Source: Flavobacteriaceae bacterium (GTDB lineage Bacteria > Bacteroidota > Bacteroidia > Flavobacteriales > Flavobacteriaceae). Taken from it: a DNA stretch of 32,367 nt. The DNA is taken from positions 1-32,367 of the forward strand of contig JALQVG010000051.1 of NCBI GenBank assembly GCA_023260435.1, written 5' to 3'. The notes below the pieces were generated by a model, which saw only the letters and a list, made by a program, of their open reading frames with translations, ran no database searches and was not told where the DNA came from. Below, piece after piece: positions 9,941 through 17,163 of this stretch (position 1 is the stretch's first letter; the number at the start of each line of letters is the position of its first letter). Made by a program: the position numbers and the translations under genes.

Positions 9941-10944
9941 TGGCGACCACAAAAAAAATAATCGGCGTTTTAGGCGCTGGAAGTTGGGCGACCGCTCTAG
10001 TCAAAATTTTAACCGACAATGGGCATACGGTCCATTGGTACGTGCGCAATCCTGACCACATCGAATCCATTGAGCGCTTCGGCAATAACCCGCGTTATGT
10101 AAGCTCTATAGATCTGCCTTTACACCTGCTTCGCATGAGCAGCGACATCAACGAAGTGGTTGGCACGTGTAACTTGTTGGTTATTGCCATTCCTTCCGCG
10201 TTCTTAAACCAGGCGTTTGGCGCCTTGACGGTCCCTTATCAAGACAAGGTCTTCTTCTCAGCCGTTAAAGGAATTATTCCAGAAACTGAATTGATTGTCG
10301 GTGAGCACCTCAACCAGGTGATGGGCGTCCCGATGAAAAATATCGGGGTGATCACGGGTCCTTGTCACGCAGAGGAAGTCGCTCTTGAGCGGCTGTCCTA
10401 TTTGACCATTGCGTGTTTAGATCTGAAAAATGGCCGGGCTATGGCCGGGCTTCTGGCCAATAATTACATCAAAACTCAAGTATCTAGAGATGTCATCGGT
10501 ACGGAGTACGCCGCCGTGTTTAAAAATATTTACGCCTTGGCCGCTGGGATTGCCCACGGTTTGGGATACGGAGATAATTTCCAGGCTGTTCTGATGAGCA
10601 ATGCCATCCGCGAGATGAAAAAAATCATCAAATCCGTACACAAACTCAAGCGAAATATCAATCAATCCGCCTATTTAGGAGACCTATTAGTCACCGGTTA
10701 CTCCGTGTTTAGCCGCAACCGTATGTTTGGCAATATGATCGGTAAAGGATACACCGTAAAAAGCGCTATGGCTGAAATGAGTATGGTCGCTGAGGGGTAT
10801 TACGCATCAAAAAGCGCTTACAAACTGATCGAGTGTAAAGGGGCGCATGAAAAAGCTCCTATAGCATGCGCTGTATACCGCATTCTTTACGGAGGCGAAT
10901 CCCCAAAAAAAGTCTTTAAAGCGCTGACGGATAAGCTGGACTAA
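9940..10944 (+). CDS. gpsA: NAD(P)-dependent glycerol-3-phosphate dehydrogenase
   Basis: 334-residue cytosolic enzyme reducing dihydroxyacetone phosphate to sn-glycerol 3-phosphate for phospholipid synthesis. The N-terminal nucleotide-binding motif GVLGAGSWATAL is at residues 8-19. FFSAVKGI carries a conserved lysine, GPCHAEEVA replaces the commoner GPSFAxEVA, and DVIGTEYAAVFKNIYALAAGI holds the second lysine of the active site. GDLLVTGYSVFSRNRMFG is the C-terminal substrate segment. The usual length is near 330. The 3' end overlaps the convergent unknown gene by four bases (CTAA). A perfect 11-bp tandem repeat occurs at 10430-10451 but the frame and family match are intact. Confidence 0.95.
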   Translation: MATTKKIIGVLGAGSWATALVKILTDNGHTVHWYVRNPDHIESIERFGNNPRYVSSIDLPLHLLRMSSDINEVVGTCNLLVIAIPSAFLNQAFGALTVPYQDKVFFSAVKGIIPETELIVGEHLNQVMGVPMKNIGVITGPCHAEEVALERLSYLTIACLDLKNGRAMAGLLANNYIKTQVSRDVIGTEYAAVFKNIYALAAGIAHGLGYGDNFQAVLMSNAIREMKKIIKSVHKLKRNINQSAYLGDLLVTGYSVFSRNRMFGNMIGKGYTVKSAMAEMSMVAEGYYASKSAYKLIECKGAHEKAPIACAVYRILYGGESPKKVFKALTDKLD

Positions 10945-11300
10945 TCCTCAAAAAAATCTCTCTCTTGAAAATACTGCACCAGGGCTTCTTTCATCAGTAA
11001 GGTTTGTTCCCCAGCCTTCAGTGGGGGCAAGGGTTTAACAACCTGGTAGTGCGGCCACCCCTGGTCGTCTACAAAATCGAAAGCGTAAAATCCATAGGGC
11101 TCCAACACCCGACAAATCCCGACATGCATCAGATTTACCTTTTCGTCTTTTTGAAATTTTTGGTGGTATTTACCCAGTTCTTGTAGCCCTACCAAATAGA
11201 TAATTGCATCCAGGTCCAACGGGTCTCCGTCTGAAAATCGATCGGATAACGAGCTGACCAGCAACTCCCATTTTGCTTTTAATTCAGGGTCTCTTGACAT
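10941..11300 (-). CDS. Conserved hypothetical protein, 119 residues
   Basis: Small, acidic, apparently cytoplasmic protein with no signal peptide or membrane segment. It reads as mostly alpha-helical at the start (KAKWELLVSSLSDRF), with DLDAIIYLVGLQELG in the middle and DDQGWPHYQVVKPLPPL near the end. It resembles short conserved proteins of Bacteroidota but I cannot name a family or function. The ATG at 11300 is the only reasonable start. A well-formed promoter puts transcription start at or next to the ATG, so the mRNA may be leaderless. The gene is divergent from cvpA through a shared 47-base region and convergent with gpsA. Confidence 0.75.
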   Translation of the reverse strand: MSRDPELKAKWELLVSSLSDRFSDGDPLDLDAIIYLVGLQELGKYHQKFQKDEKVNLMHVGICRVLEPYGFYAFDFVDDQGWPHYQVVKPLPPLKAGEQTLLMKEALVQYFQERDFFED

Positions 11301-11305
11301 GGGCG

Positions 11306-11339
11306 CAAAGATAGTCCAAAAATGTATCTTTGGTCAAAA
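11306..11339 (-). promoter_or_regulatory. Promoter of the 119-residue unknown gene
   Basis: On the minus strand TTTTG (11339-11335), 21 bases, then TATCTTTG (11313-11306) matches the Bacteroidota -33/-7 consensus. The -7 box ends five bases before the ATG, implying a leaderless or nearly leaderless transcript. Confidence 0.6.
11325..11332 (+). promoter_or_regulatory. -7 element of cvpA, mirrored with that of the divergent gene
   Basis: TATCTTTG matches TAnnTTTG and lies 15 bases before the cvpA ATG. With CAAAGATA at 11306-11313 it forms a perfect 8-bp inverted repeat with an 11-base spacer, so the two divergent promoters interleave. I see no good -33 TTTG for the plus-strand promoter. Confidence 0.5.
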
Positions 11340-11347
11340 CGACTACT

Positions 11348-11860
11348 ATGTTAATCTTAGACATTGTACTGGGACTTATCGTGCTTTACGGAGCCTATAG
11401 AGGGTTTAAAAACGGACTGATTGTCGAATTGTTTGGGATATTGGCCTGGGCCATAGGAATATACGGCGCCTTACACTTTTCTGACTGGACAGCTGATCAA
11501 CTAAAGCCTTATGTGTCTTGGTCGGAAAACGCCACGAAAACCGCCTCGTTTGTACTCACCTTTTTGGTGCTGTTATTGATCACTCATTTGTTGGCAAAAG
11601 CATTGACTAAAATAGCTTCTCTGATGCTTTTGGGCGGCATCAACAAGATCTTTGGGGTGCTTTTTGGGGTGTTAAAAACGGTGGGCTTGCTCGCTTTATT
11701 GCTGGCCTATCTCGCAGAACACAGTCCCCTTGATCAATGGGTCAGTCAAGAACAAGAGGATCCTTCAAAACTATATGAACCGATCAAATCAGCTGGCCAA
11801 ACCCTTTTAGAAGCTTGGGATTTTGTCGCTGAAAAAGTGGATGAAATCGATTATATTTGA
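11348..11860 (+). CDS. CvpA-family membrane protein
   Basis: 170-residue inner-membrane protein with four hydrophobic segments, starting LDIVLGLIVLYGAYRGFKNGLIVELFG. The GAYRGFKNGLI motif is diagnostic of the CvpA family (colicin V production/envelope homeostasis). The C-terminal ~40 residues are soluble and acidic (VSQEQEDPSKLYEP; DFVAEKVDEID). I chose ATG at 11348; an upstream TTG lies inside the promoter -7 box. The molecular role of CvpA is poorly defined, with reported links to envelope stress tolerance. The aldehyde dehydrogenase follows after 35 bases. Confidence 0.88.
   Translation: MLILDIVLGLIVLYGAYRGFKNGLIVELFGILAWAIGIYGALHFSDWTADQLKPYVSWSENATKTASFVLTFLVLLLITHLLAKALTKIASLMLLGGINKIFGVLFGVLKTVGLLALLLAYLAEHSPLDQWVSQEQEDPSKLYEPIKSAGQTLLEAWDFVAEKVDEIDYI
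11852..11859 (+). promoter_or_regulatory. Candidate -7 element of the aldehyde dehydrogenase
   Basis: TATATTTG overlaps the cvpA stop codon and fits TAnnTTTG exactly; the ATG is 36 bases downstream. The nearest upstream TTTTG (11821-11825) is 26 bases away, longer than usual, so this is only suggestive. Confidence 0.3.
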
Positions 11861-11895
11861 TAAATACAACATTTACACCCTAATAAGTTATAAAA

Positions 11896-13446
11896 ATGCA
11901 AAACATCCCTTCTGTTTCCGATATGTTATCCCAGTTGGGTATTTCCTCCGTTAACCCTGGTACTTCTACGGGCAGTGACCAACACACCAGTGACGAACTG
12001 CTTACGAGCTACTCCCCTGTAGACGGGTCTCAAATTGCTCAAGTAAGTGTAACCACCCAAGGGCAAATGAACCACGTAGTAGAAACTGCGCAGCGCGCAT
12101 TTGTCGCATGGCGAGAAATACCTGCCCCCAAAAGAGGTGAGGTTGTGCGTCAATTCGGCATGGCGTTGCGCGAAAAAAAAGACGTACTCGGTGCTTTAGT
12201 CTCCTATGAGATGGGCAAATCCTACCAGGAAGGGTTGGGGGAAGTACAAGAAATGATTGACATCTGTGATTTTGCCGTGGGCTTATCGCGTCAACTGCAC
12301 GGATTAACCATGCACTCCGAGAGGCCCAAACACCGCATGTATGAACAATACCATCCGTTAGGTATTGTAGGAATCATTTCCGCATTTAATTTTCCCGTGG
12401 CCGTATGGGCTTGGAACACTGCCCTAGCTTGGGTTTGCGGAGACGTATGCATATGGAAGCCCTCAGAAAAGGCCCCTTTGTGTGGTATTGCTTGTCAAAA
12501 CATCATCGCAGAAGTGCTGAAAAAAGAAGGTTTGCCCGAGGGTATATCTTGTTTGATTAACGGTGATGCACGGGTAGGTGCTTGGATGACCGAAAACCAC
12601 CAAATACCACTCATATCTGCTACAGGCTCTGTACGCATGGGAAAAATAGTAGGTGCCGCCGTAGCGCAAAGACTAGGGCGCTCCTTATTGGAATTAGGGG
12701 GAAACAATGCCATTATTGTCACGCCGAGCGCTGATCTAAAAATGACGGTTATCGGAGCTGTATTTGGGGCTGTAGGCACTGCAGGTCAGCGATGTACTTC
12801 GACCCGAAGACTGATTGTTCACCAAGATATCTATGAGCAAGTTAAGGAAGCCTTGGTCAAAGCCTATGGGCAAATACGCATTGGCAATCCACTCGATGCG
12901 CGCAACCACATGGGGCCGCTGATCGATAAGCAAGCAGTGGCTGCATATGAAAAAACTCTCGCTTATGTAGTCGCCGAGGGAGGTTCATTGTTGGTGCCCG
13001 GAGGAGTGCTCAACGGAGAGGGATACGAGAGTGGGTGCTATGTAGCGCCTGCTATTGTGGAGGCAGAACCTCATTACGAGATGGTACAACAAGAAACATT
13101 TGCCCCGATTTTATACCTGATGAGCTATACAGGCAGCATAGAGCAAGCCATTGCGATACAAAACGCAGTGCCTCAGGGACTTTCCTCTGCCGTGATGACA
13201 TTGAATATGCGTGAGGCAGAACTATTCTTGAGTGCGGCCGGCTCAGATTGCGGTATAGCCAATGTGAATATAGGCACTTCTGGAGCAGAGATCGGAGGAG
13301 CATTTGGTGGAGAAAAAGAAACCGGTGGAGGACGAGAATCCGGATCTGATGCTTGGAAAGTATACATGCGTCGACAGACCAACACCATCAACTACAGCAC
13401 AGAACTTCCGCTCGCTCAAGGAATACACTTTGATTTAGACGCTTAA
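11896..13446 (+). CDS. Aldehyde dehydrogenase, ALDH7 (antiquitin / aminoadipate semialdehyde dehydrogenase) type
   Basis: 516-residue cytosolic NAD-dependent aldehyde dehydrogenase. Catalytic Cys300 is in GTAGQRCTSTRR and the general-base Glu266 in LLELGGNN. ISAFNFPVAVWAWN and WKPSEKAPL form the cofactor site. The C-terminal run EIGGAFGGEKETGGGRESG and RQTNTINYSTELPLAQG is characteristic of ALDH7. Family members oxidise 2-aminoadipate 6-semialdehyde in lysine breakdown, but no other lysine-catabolic gene is nearby, so the substrate is not established. It has a clear 35-base leader without a Shine-Dalgarno sequence. The 3' end overlaps the convergent phosphoesterase by four bases (TTAA). Confidence 0.92.
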   Translation: MQNIPSVSDMLSQLGISSVNPGTSTGSDQHTSDELLTSYSPVDGSQIAQVSVTTQGQMNHVVETAQRAFVAWREIPAPKRGEVVRQFGMALREKKDVLGALVSYEMGKSYQEGLGEVQEMIDICDFAVGLSRQLHGLTMHSERPKHRMYEQYHPLGIVGIISAFNFPVAVWAWNTALAWVCGDVCIWKPSEKAPLCGIACQNIIAEVLKKEGLPEGISCLINGDARVGAWMTENHQIPLISATGSVRMGKIVGAAVAQRLGRSLLELGGNNAIIVTPSADLKMTVIGAVFGAVGTAGQRCTSTRRLIVHQDIYEQVKEALVKAYGQIRIGNPLDARNHMGPLIDKQAVAAYEKTLAYVVAEGGSLLVPGGVLNGEGYESGCYVAPAIVEAEPHYEMVQQETFAPILYLMSYTGSIEQAIAIQNAVPQGLSSAVMTLNMREAELFLSAAGSDCGIANVNIGTSGAEIGGAFGGEKETGGGRESGSDAWKVYMRRQTNTINYSTELPLAQGIHFDLDA

Positions 13447-14171
13447 TTTCGGCCTATTTCTCCCGGATAAAACTGGTAAACCGGATCGGACTGTATCCAG
13501 CTTTGTGTTTCCACGCAGAAGGCAGTAAGGGGGCCGCGAAAAGCGGCCCCTGTATCGACGTTCCAAACATTGGCAGCACGCACAGGTTCCGTATGTCCGA
13601 TGCGCGTAACCGGTGTATGACCGATGTAGATCTCCCGGTATTGCAAGAGTCTTTGGGGGTAGTCCGCATCCTCAGGCGTCAATCGAAATTTGACGGCCAG
13701 AGCCAGTTCCCAAAGGCTTCGATCCCAAAACAACAAATCGCTAAAGTATTCTTGCTCCACGCCTTTTACATGAGTAAAGCCGGCATGGACGAATAAACGG
13801 TTTTGATCATCTATCCAATGAGTGGGAAGGCTATTAAAAAACGCTAAGTGTTTTTGCTCCAGTGCGTTGTCCGCTTTTTCCGTGTAGTCTTTTACCGTGG
13901 CCGCCCCTCCATGACCCAACCAAAGCGGATTAGTCTTTTTGGTTTCCAACCACTTGCGACACAAATCATCGTGGTTGCCCTTGAGGGTGATTATGGTTCT
14001 TTTTGTCTGTAATTCGATTAAATAGTCGATTGTATCGCTGTTTTGAGACCATCCATCGACATAATCACCTAAAAAAACGAGCCGATCATCTGGTCCGATT
14101 TCTGGTCGAGCTAGCAACTGCGTCAGCGCGCGTAAACCCCCGTGAATATCCCCAATGACCCAAGTATTCAT
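13443..14171 (-). CDS. Metallophosphoesterase, PPP-type Ser/Thr phosphatase-like
   Basis: 242-residue calcineurin-like phosphoesterase. The PPP signature is complete: GDIHG (7-11), GDYVDG (35-40) and GNHD (65-68), with later metal ligands in FVHAGFTH and YIGHTPV. This form covers bacterial protein phosphatases and ApaH-like Ap4A hydrolases; which reaction applies cannot be told from sequence. The start is fixed because GDIHG follows the ATG within seven residues. GAAATTTG four bases upstream is a near-consensus -7 box. A strong 8-bp GC hairpin (13530-13550) lies in its coding sequence. It is convergent with the aldehyde dehydrogenase and divergent from the sugar kinase. Confidence 0.9.
   Translation of the reverse strand: MNTWVIGDIHGGLRALTQLLARPEIGPDDRLVFLGDYVDGWSQNSDTIDYLIELQTKRTIITLKGNHDDLCRKWLETKKTNPLWLGHGGAATVKDYTEKADNALEQKHLAFFNSLPTHWIDDQNRLFVHAGFTHVKGVEQEYFSDLLFWDRSLWELALAVKFRLTPEDADYPQRLLQYREIYIGHTPVTRIGHTEPVRAANVWNVDTGAAFRGPLTAFCVETQSWIQSDPVYQFYPGEIGRN
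13530..13550. repeat. Very stable GC hairpin near the phosphoesterase 3' end
   Basis: GGGGCCGC (13530-13537) and GCGGCCCC (13543-13550) form an 8-bp all-GC stem with a five-base loop (GAAAA on plus, TTTTC on minus). It lies about 84 bases past the convergent aldehyde dehydrogenase stop. There is no T tract, so it is not a canonical terminator, though it might stabilise 3' ends. Confidence 0.3.
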
Positions 14172-14175
14172 AGTT

Positions 14176-14205
14176 CAAATTTCTGCAAAAATCGGAATTT
14201 TCAAA
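14176..14205 (-). promoter_or_regulatory. Candidate promoter of the phosphoesterase
   Basis: On the minus strand TTTG (14205-14202), 18 bases, then GAAATTTG (14183-14176), one base off TAnnTTTG. The box ends four bases before the ATG, so the transcript would be leaderless. Confidence 0.35.
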
Positions 14206-14259
14206 TTGAGGTGGCTGTAAAGCGATGTGAATTAACAGAGAAATATCACAATCCCACTA

Positions 14260-14290
14260 TTGGTAAAGCCATCGGGTTTGTTTTTCTTTG
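14260..14290 (+). promoter_or_regulatory. Candidate promoter of the PfkB kinase
   Basis: TTG (14260-14262), 20 bases, then TTTCTTTG (14283-14290), one base off TAnnTTTG; the ATG is 18 bases downstream. It sits in the 137-base divergent region 14172-14308, in which I see no other feature. Confidence 0.4.
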
Positions 14291-14308
14291 GACCTCAAAG
14301 CAAATCAA

Positions 14309-15256
14309 ATGAAAAAGGTTTATTGCATCGGGGAGCTCCTGATTGATTTTGTTGCCGAAAACCAAGGAAAAGACCTCACCCAAGCCGTACAATTCACCAA
14401 AAAAGCGGGCGGTGCCCCAGCCAATGTGGCCTGTGCCATCAGCAAGCTCGGGGGATCTGCTGTTTTTGTGGGCGCTGTAGGACAGGATGCATTTGGCCAG
14501 TTTTTAGTAGATACGCTCCACGTTCACGGGGTGGACACATCAGAGGCCCAAAGAAGTCAAACCTTTACTACCCTAGCCTTTGTCTCCATTGCGGCTGATG
14601 GGGAACGCGATTTTGTATTTTCCCGAGGTGCAGACAAAACACTGACTTATCAATCTAGTTTGGGAAAACAATTAAACGAAGTAATTGTTCACTTCGGTGC
14701 TGCGACCTCTTTTTTAGGGGGCTCCCTCGAAGAGGCCTATGGGCGTTACCTGAGCGATGCAAAACAAGGAGGATGCACTATATGTTTTGACCCAAATTTT
14801 CGCACAGACTTATGGAAGAACAACGAGGAAACGTTTGTAACAAAATGTCATCCGTATATCGCCGCAGCGGACTTGTGTAAATTCAGCCACGAGGAAGCCT
14901 TGCTTTTGTCCGGTAAAAATGATTTGCCAGAAGCATGTGCCTACCTGCATCAACTAGGATGCCCGGTTATTTGTGTCACCCTGGGAGCTGAAGGCACCTG
15001 GGTAAGTACTCCAACCAGCGCTGTTATAGTGGCTTCAGTCCCCGCCCAAGCAGTGGACACCACTGGTGCGGGAGATGCCTTTATCGGTTGTTTGCTCCAG
15101 CAATTGGCAGAAACAAATGTGCCAAAAGAAATATTGCGCCAAGAGGAACAGCTGCTCAAAATGGTAGCAAAAGCTAATAAGGCCGGTGCGTTTACCACCC
15201 AAAAATTCGGGGCGATTGCAGCGCTGCCTACACAAGCTGACTTAGGCAATTATTGA
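14309..15256 (+). CDS. PfkB-family carbohydrate kinase, probably fructokinase
   Basis: 315-residue ribokinase/PfkB-family sugar kinase. The N-terminus CIGELLIDFV and AGGAPANVACAISKLGG match fructokinases of this family. DPNFRTDLW in the middle and the anion-hole/catalytic motif VDTTGAGDAFIG near residues 250-262 (Asp base in GAGD) complete the active site. It transfers ATP phosphate to a ketohexose or similar sugar. No sugar transporter or glycosidase is next to it, so substrate is inferred from family resemblance only. Start is ATG at 14309; an upstream TTG lies inside the promoter. The 3' end overlaps the convergent AlbA_2 gene by seven bases. Confidence 0.9.
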   Translation: MKKVYCIGELLIDFVAENQGKDLTQAVQFTKKAGGAPANVACAISKLGGSAVFVGAVGQDAFGQFLVDTLHVHGVDTSEAQRSQTFTTLAFVSIAADGERDFVFSRGADKTLTYQSSLGKQLNEVIVHFGAATSFLGGSLEEAYGRYLSDAKQGGCTICFDPNFRTDLWKNNEETFVTKCHPYIAAADLCKFSHEEALLLSGKNDLPEACAYLHQLGCPVICVTLGAEGTWVSTPTSAVIVASVPAQAVDTTGAGDAFIGCLLQQLAETNVPKEILRQEEQLLKMVAKANKAGAFTTQKFGAIAALPTQADLGNY

Positions 15257-16389
15257 TTGTACTTGACTTTGCGCAAAATCCTCAATGCCTCTTTCATAGC
15301 TCCGTAAACTTTAGGGTGGTCTGGACGCAACAAATCTTTGGCCTGTTCCATCAACTCCAACACACCAGGAAGCTCATTGAGATAACACAGCAACAGTATT
15401 TCCGGAACAGCCGATAACTCTTCCGATTCCAAAGGAGAAAAATTGGCTCCCTTTTCTACCTTGCGCACCAATTGAAGTGAAGTGTTTTGTAGGTGTAACA
15501 GCGTCTTTTTATTGTATTGAGGAGGCTGAAAAATCAAATCAGACAACAGGGTGTAACGTCCATTGTTTGAAAATTGCAATCGAGTAGTTTCAAAAGGAAA
15601 ATATTTTTTTTGAGGCCCTAATCCCAAGCGCACATACTCCGTAATGGTCAAGGAATTTTCATCGGCGGCAATCTCCACCTCATCCAGCGCCGAATAAAAC
15701 AACTTGACTTGTTCGGTAATCATCTCGATATCAACCCTGGAGTAATAAGTGATTCCTTTGACGGTCTTAGGGATTCCAGCCCAACAGACCACAAACTGCT
15801 CGACAAAAACCTTGTAGTGGCACTCGAGGTCTTTATGTCGGTGCACCATAAAGTCCATAACGCCGTCAAGTGTGAGCCCAATACTGTTTTGTGCTTGGAG
15901 CTCAATAGAGCTAACGACCGAGGTGTTTATATCCGGCAATACAACACCGGTGTCTTTGGGCAAGCTGATACTTCCCTCGCGTATGAACACCGTACCTCCC
16001 CAGTATTTCCATATGTTTTTGCGCAACGAGCAAACTGCTCCCAGAGAACGGATGGTCACCAACCCAACTACCTTACCGGGAGGCAGGGCTGGAAACAAAA
16101 TGTTTTCATAGATGATCTGGGGCGGATGATTGAGGTAAGCGTTGACCAGGTTTTGTATGCGGCTGTCGTCAAAAAAATCTACCCCAACCACTTCGTTGTT
16201 CTGGTCTTCAACTCCGATCAGAATATAGGCATTGTTGTTTGGGTTGCTATTGGCAAGGGCACAAACATGCTTTAAAAATTTAGCTTTCCCCTCTTTGGTA
16301 GCAATATCGATGCGTCGCTTCTTGTCGTAAAAACTGTTTTCCCCGTGGTGGGCCAGCAAGTTTTTAACAAGTAAGCGCTTGTTGATCAT
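15250..16389 (-). CDS. AlbA_2 (Schlafen-type) domain protein of unknown function
   Basis: 379-residue protein. Residues ~15-140 look like the AlbA_2/Schlafen N-terminal putative nucleic-acid-binding domain: FLKHVCALANSNPNNNAYILIGVED, VVGVDFFDD, and an LVTI strand. It does not carry the C-terminal ATPase-like or helix-turn-helix parts of the usual larger proteins of this group. Its remaining ~240 residues are of no family I recognise, with an acidic helical C-terminus (LNELPGVLELMEQAKDLL). No signal peptide or membrane segment is seen. Its ATG overlaps the stop of the short-chain dehydrogenase (ATGA), so it is the third gene of an AKR-SDR-AlbA_2 operon. Whether the oxidoreductases matter to its role is unknown. 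Confidence 0.75.
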   Translation of the reverse strand: MINKRLLVKNLLAHHGENSFYDKKRRIDIATKEGKAKFLKHVCALANSNPNNNAYILIGVEDQNNEVVGVDFFDDSRIQNLVNAYLNHPPQIIYENILFPALPPGKVVGLVTIRSLGAVCSLRKNIWKYWGGTVFIREGSISLPKDTGVVLPDINTSVVSSIELQAQNSIGLTLDGVMDFMVHRHKDLECHYKVFVEQFVVCWAGIPKTVKGITYYSRVDIEMITEQVKLFYSALDEVEIAADENSLTITEYVRLGLGPQKKYFPFETTRLQFSNNGRYTLLSDLIFQPPQYNKKTLLHLQNTSLQLVRKVEKGANFSPLESEELSAVPEILLLCYLNELPGVLELMEQAKDLLRPDHPKVYGAMKEALRILRKVKYNQ

Positions 16390-17159
16390 AACTTTCTGGC
16401 TACAATAGTACTCGAGGCTTGGTCGGTGGGCATCACCACTAAATCAGCTATATTAACGTGGGAAGGCCTAGAGACTACAAAGCAGATTAGTTCGGCAATG
16501 TCCTGAGCCTGAAGCGGGTCAACTCCCTGATAAACGGCTTCAGCTCTGGCCTGATCTCCTTTAAAACGCACCGCGCTAAACGAAGTGTGTACCATCCCTG
16601 GGTGTATGGCCCCTACTTTTATGCCCGTTCCATTGAGGTCCATTCGGATACCTTGAGCCAATGCGTCTACTGCTGCTTTAGTAGCACAATACACGTTGCC
16701 TTTGGGGTAGACTTCTTTAGCTGCCGTAGAACCAATCATGAGTATGTGCCCTTGACCTCGCTGGATCATCTGGGGCAACACCGCCTGAGTCACGTACAAC
16801 ACTCCTTTGATGTTGCTGTCGATCATCGCGTCCCAATCATCTGAGTCGCCACCTTGAATGGGGTCCAGCCCATGGGCATTTCCGGCATTATTGATCAAAA
16901 TATCGATCGAGGCCCATGAGGATGGCAAACTGTCTATGGCTTTATGGACCTCAGACTTATCGCTTACATCAAAAACTAAGGAGTATACTTGAGTCATCGC
17001 AGAGAGTTCCCTCGACAATGAGTTGAGCGCAGCTTCGTTTCGGCCACAAATCACCAATCGGTAGCCCTTGTGAGCCAATTCTCTGGCTGTAGCCTGGCCA
17101 ATACCACTGGACGCCCCAGTAACTAGAGCGCATAAAGGTTGTTCTTTTGTGTGTTTCAT
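16386..17159 (-). CDS. Short-chain dehydrogenase/reductase, YdfG-like
   Basis: 257-residue classical SDR with Rossmann motif TGASSGIG (14-21), NNAG (90-93), Asn116, and the catalytic Ser144 / Tyr157-x3-Lys161 (YCATK). Overall resemblance is to YdfG-type NADP-dependent 3-hydroxy acid / serine dehydrogenases that act on 3-hydroxypropionate, malonic semialdehyde, serine or similar compounds. It starts four bases after the aldo/keto reductase stop and overlaps the AlbA_2 gene by four bases. The precise substrate is not determinable here. Confidence 0.9.
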   Translation of the reverse strand: MKHTKEQPLCALVTGASSGIGQATARELAHKGYRLVICGRNEAALNSLSRELSAMTQVYSLVFDVSDKSEVHKAIDSLPSSWASIDILINNAGNAHGLDPIQGGDSDDWDAMIDSNIKGVLYVTQAVLPQMIQRGQGHILMIGSTAAKEVYPKGNVYCATKAAVDALAQGIRMDLNGTGIKVGAIHPGMVHTSFSAVRFKGDQARAEAVYQGVDPLQAQDIAELICFVVSRPSHVNIADLVVMPTDQASSTIVARKL

Positions 17160-17163
17160 CTGT

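Noticed and set aside
10430-10451. Perfect 11-bp tandem repeat (ATGGCCGGGCT twice) in gpsA, a possible frameshifting duplication
   Set aside because: The GpsA frame and family similarity continue intact on both sides (NGRAMAGLLANNYIKT fits the family), so it is not a recent frameshift.
15709-16275. 188-residue plus-strand frame opposite the AlbA_2 gene
   Set aside because: It lies entirely within the AlbA_2 coding region, lacks family resemblance and has no promoter; a shadow frame.
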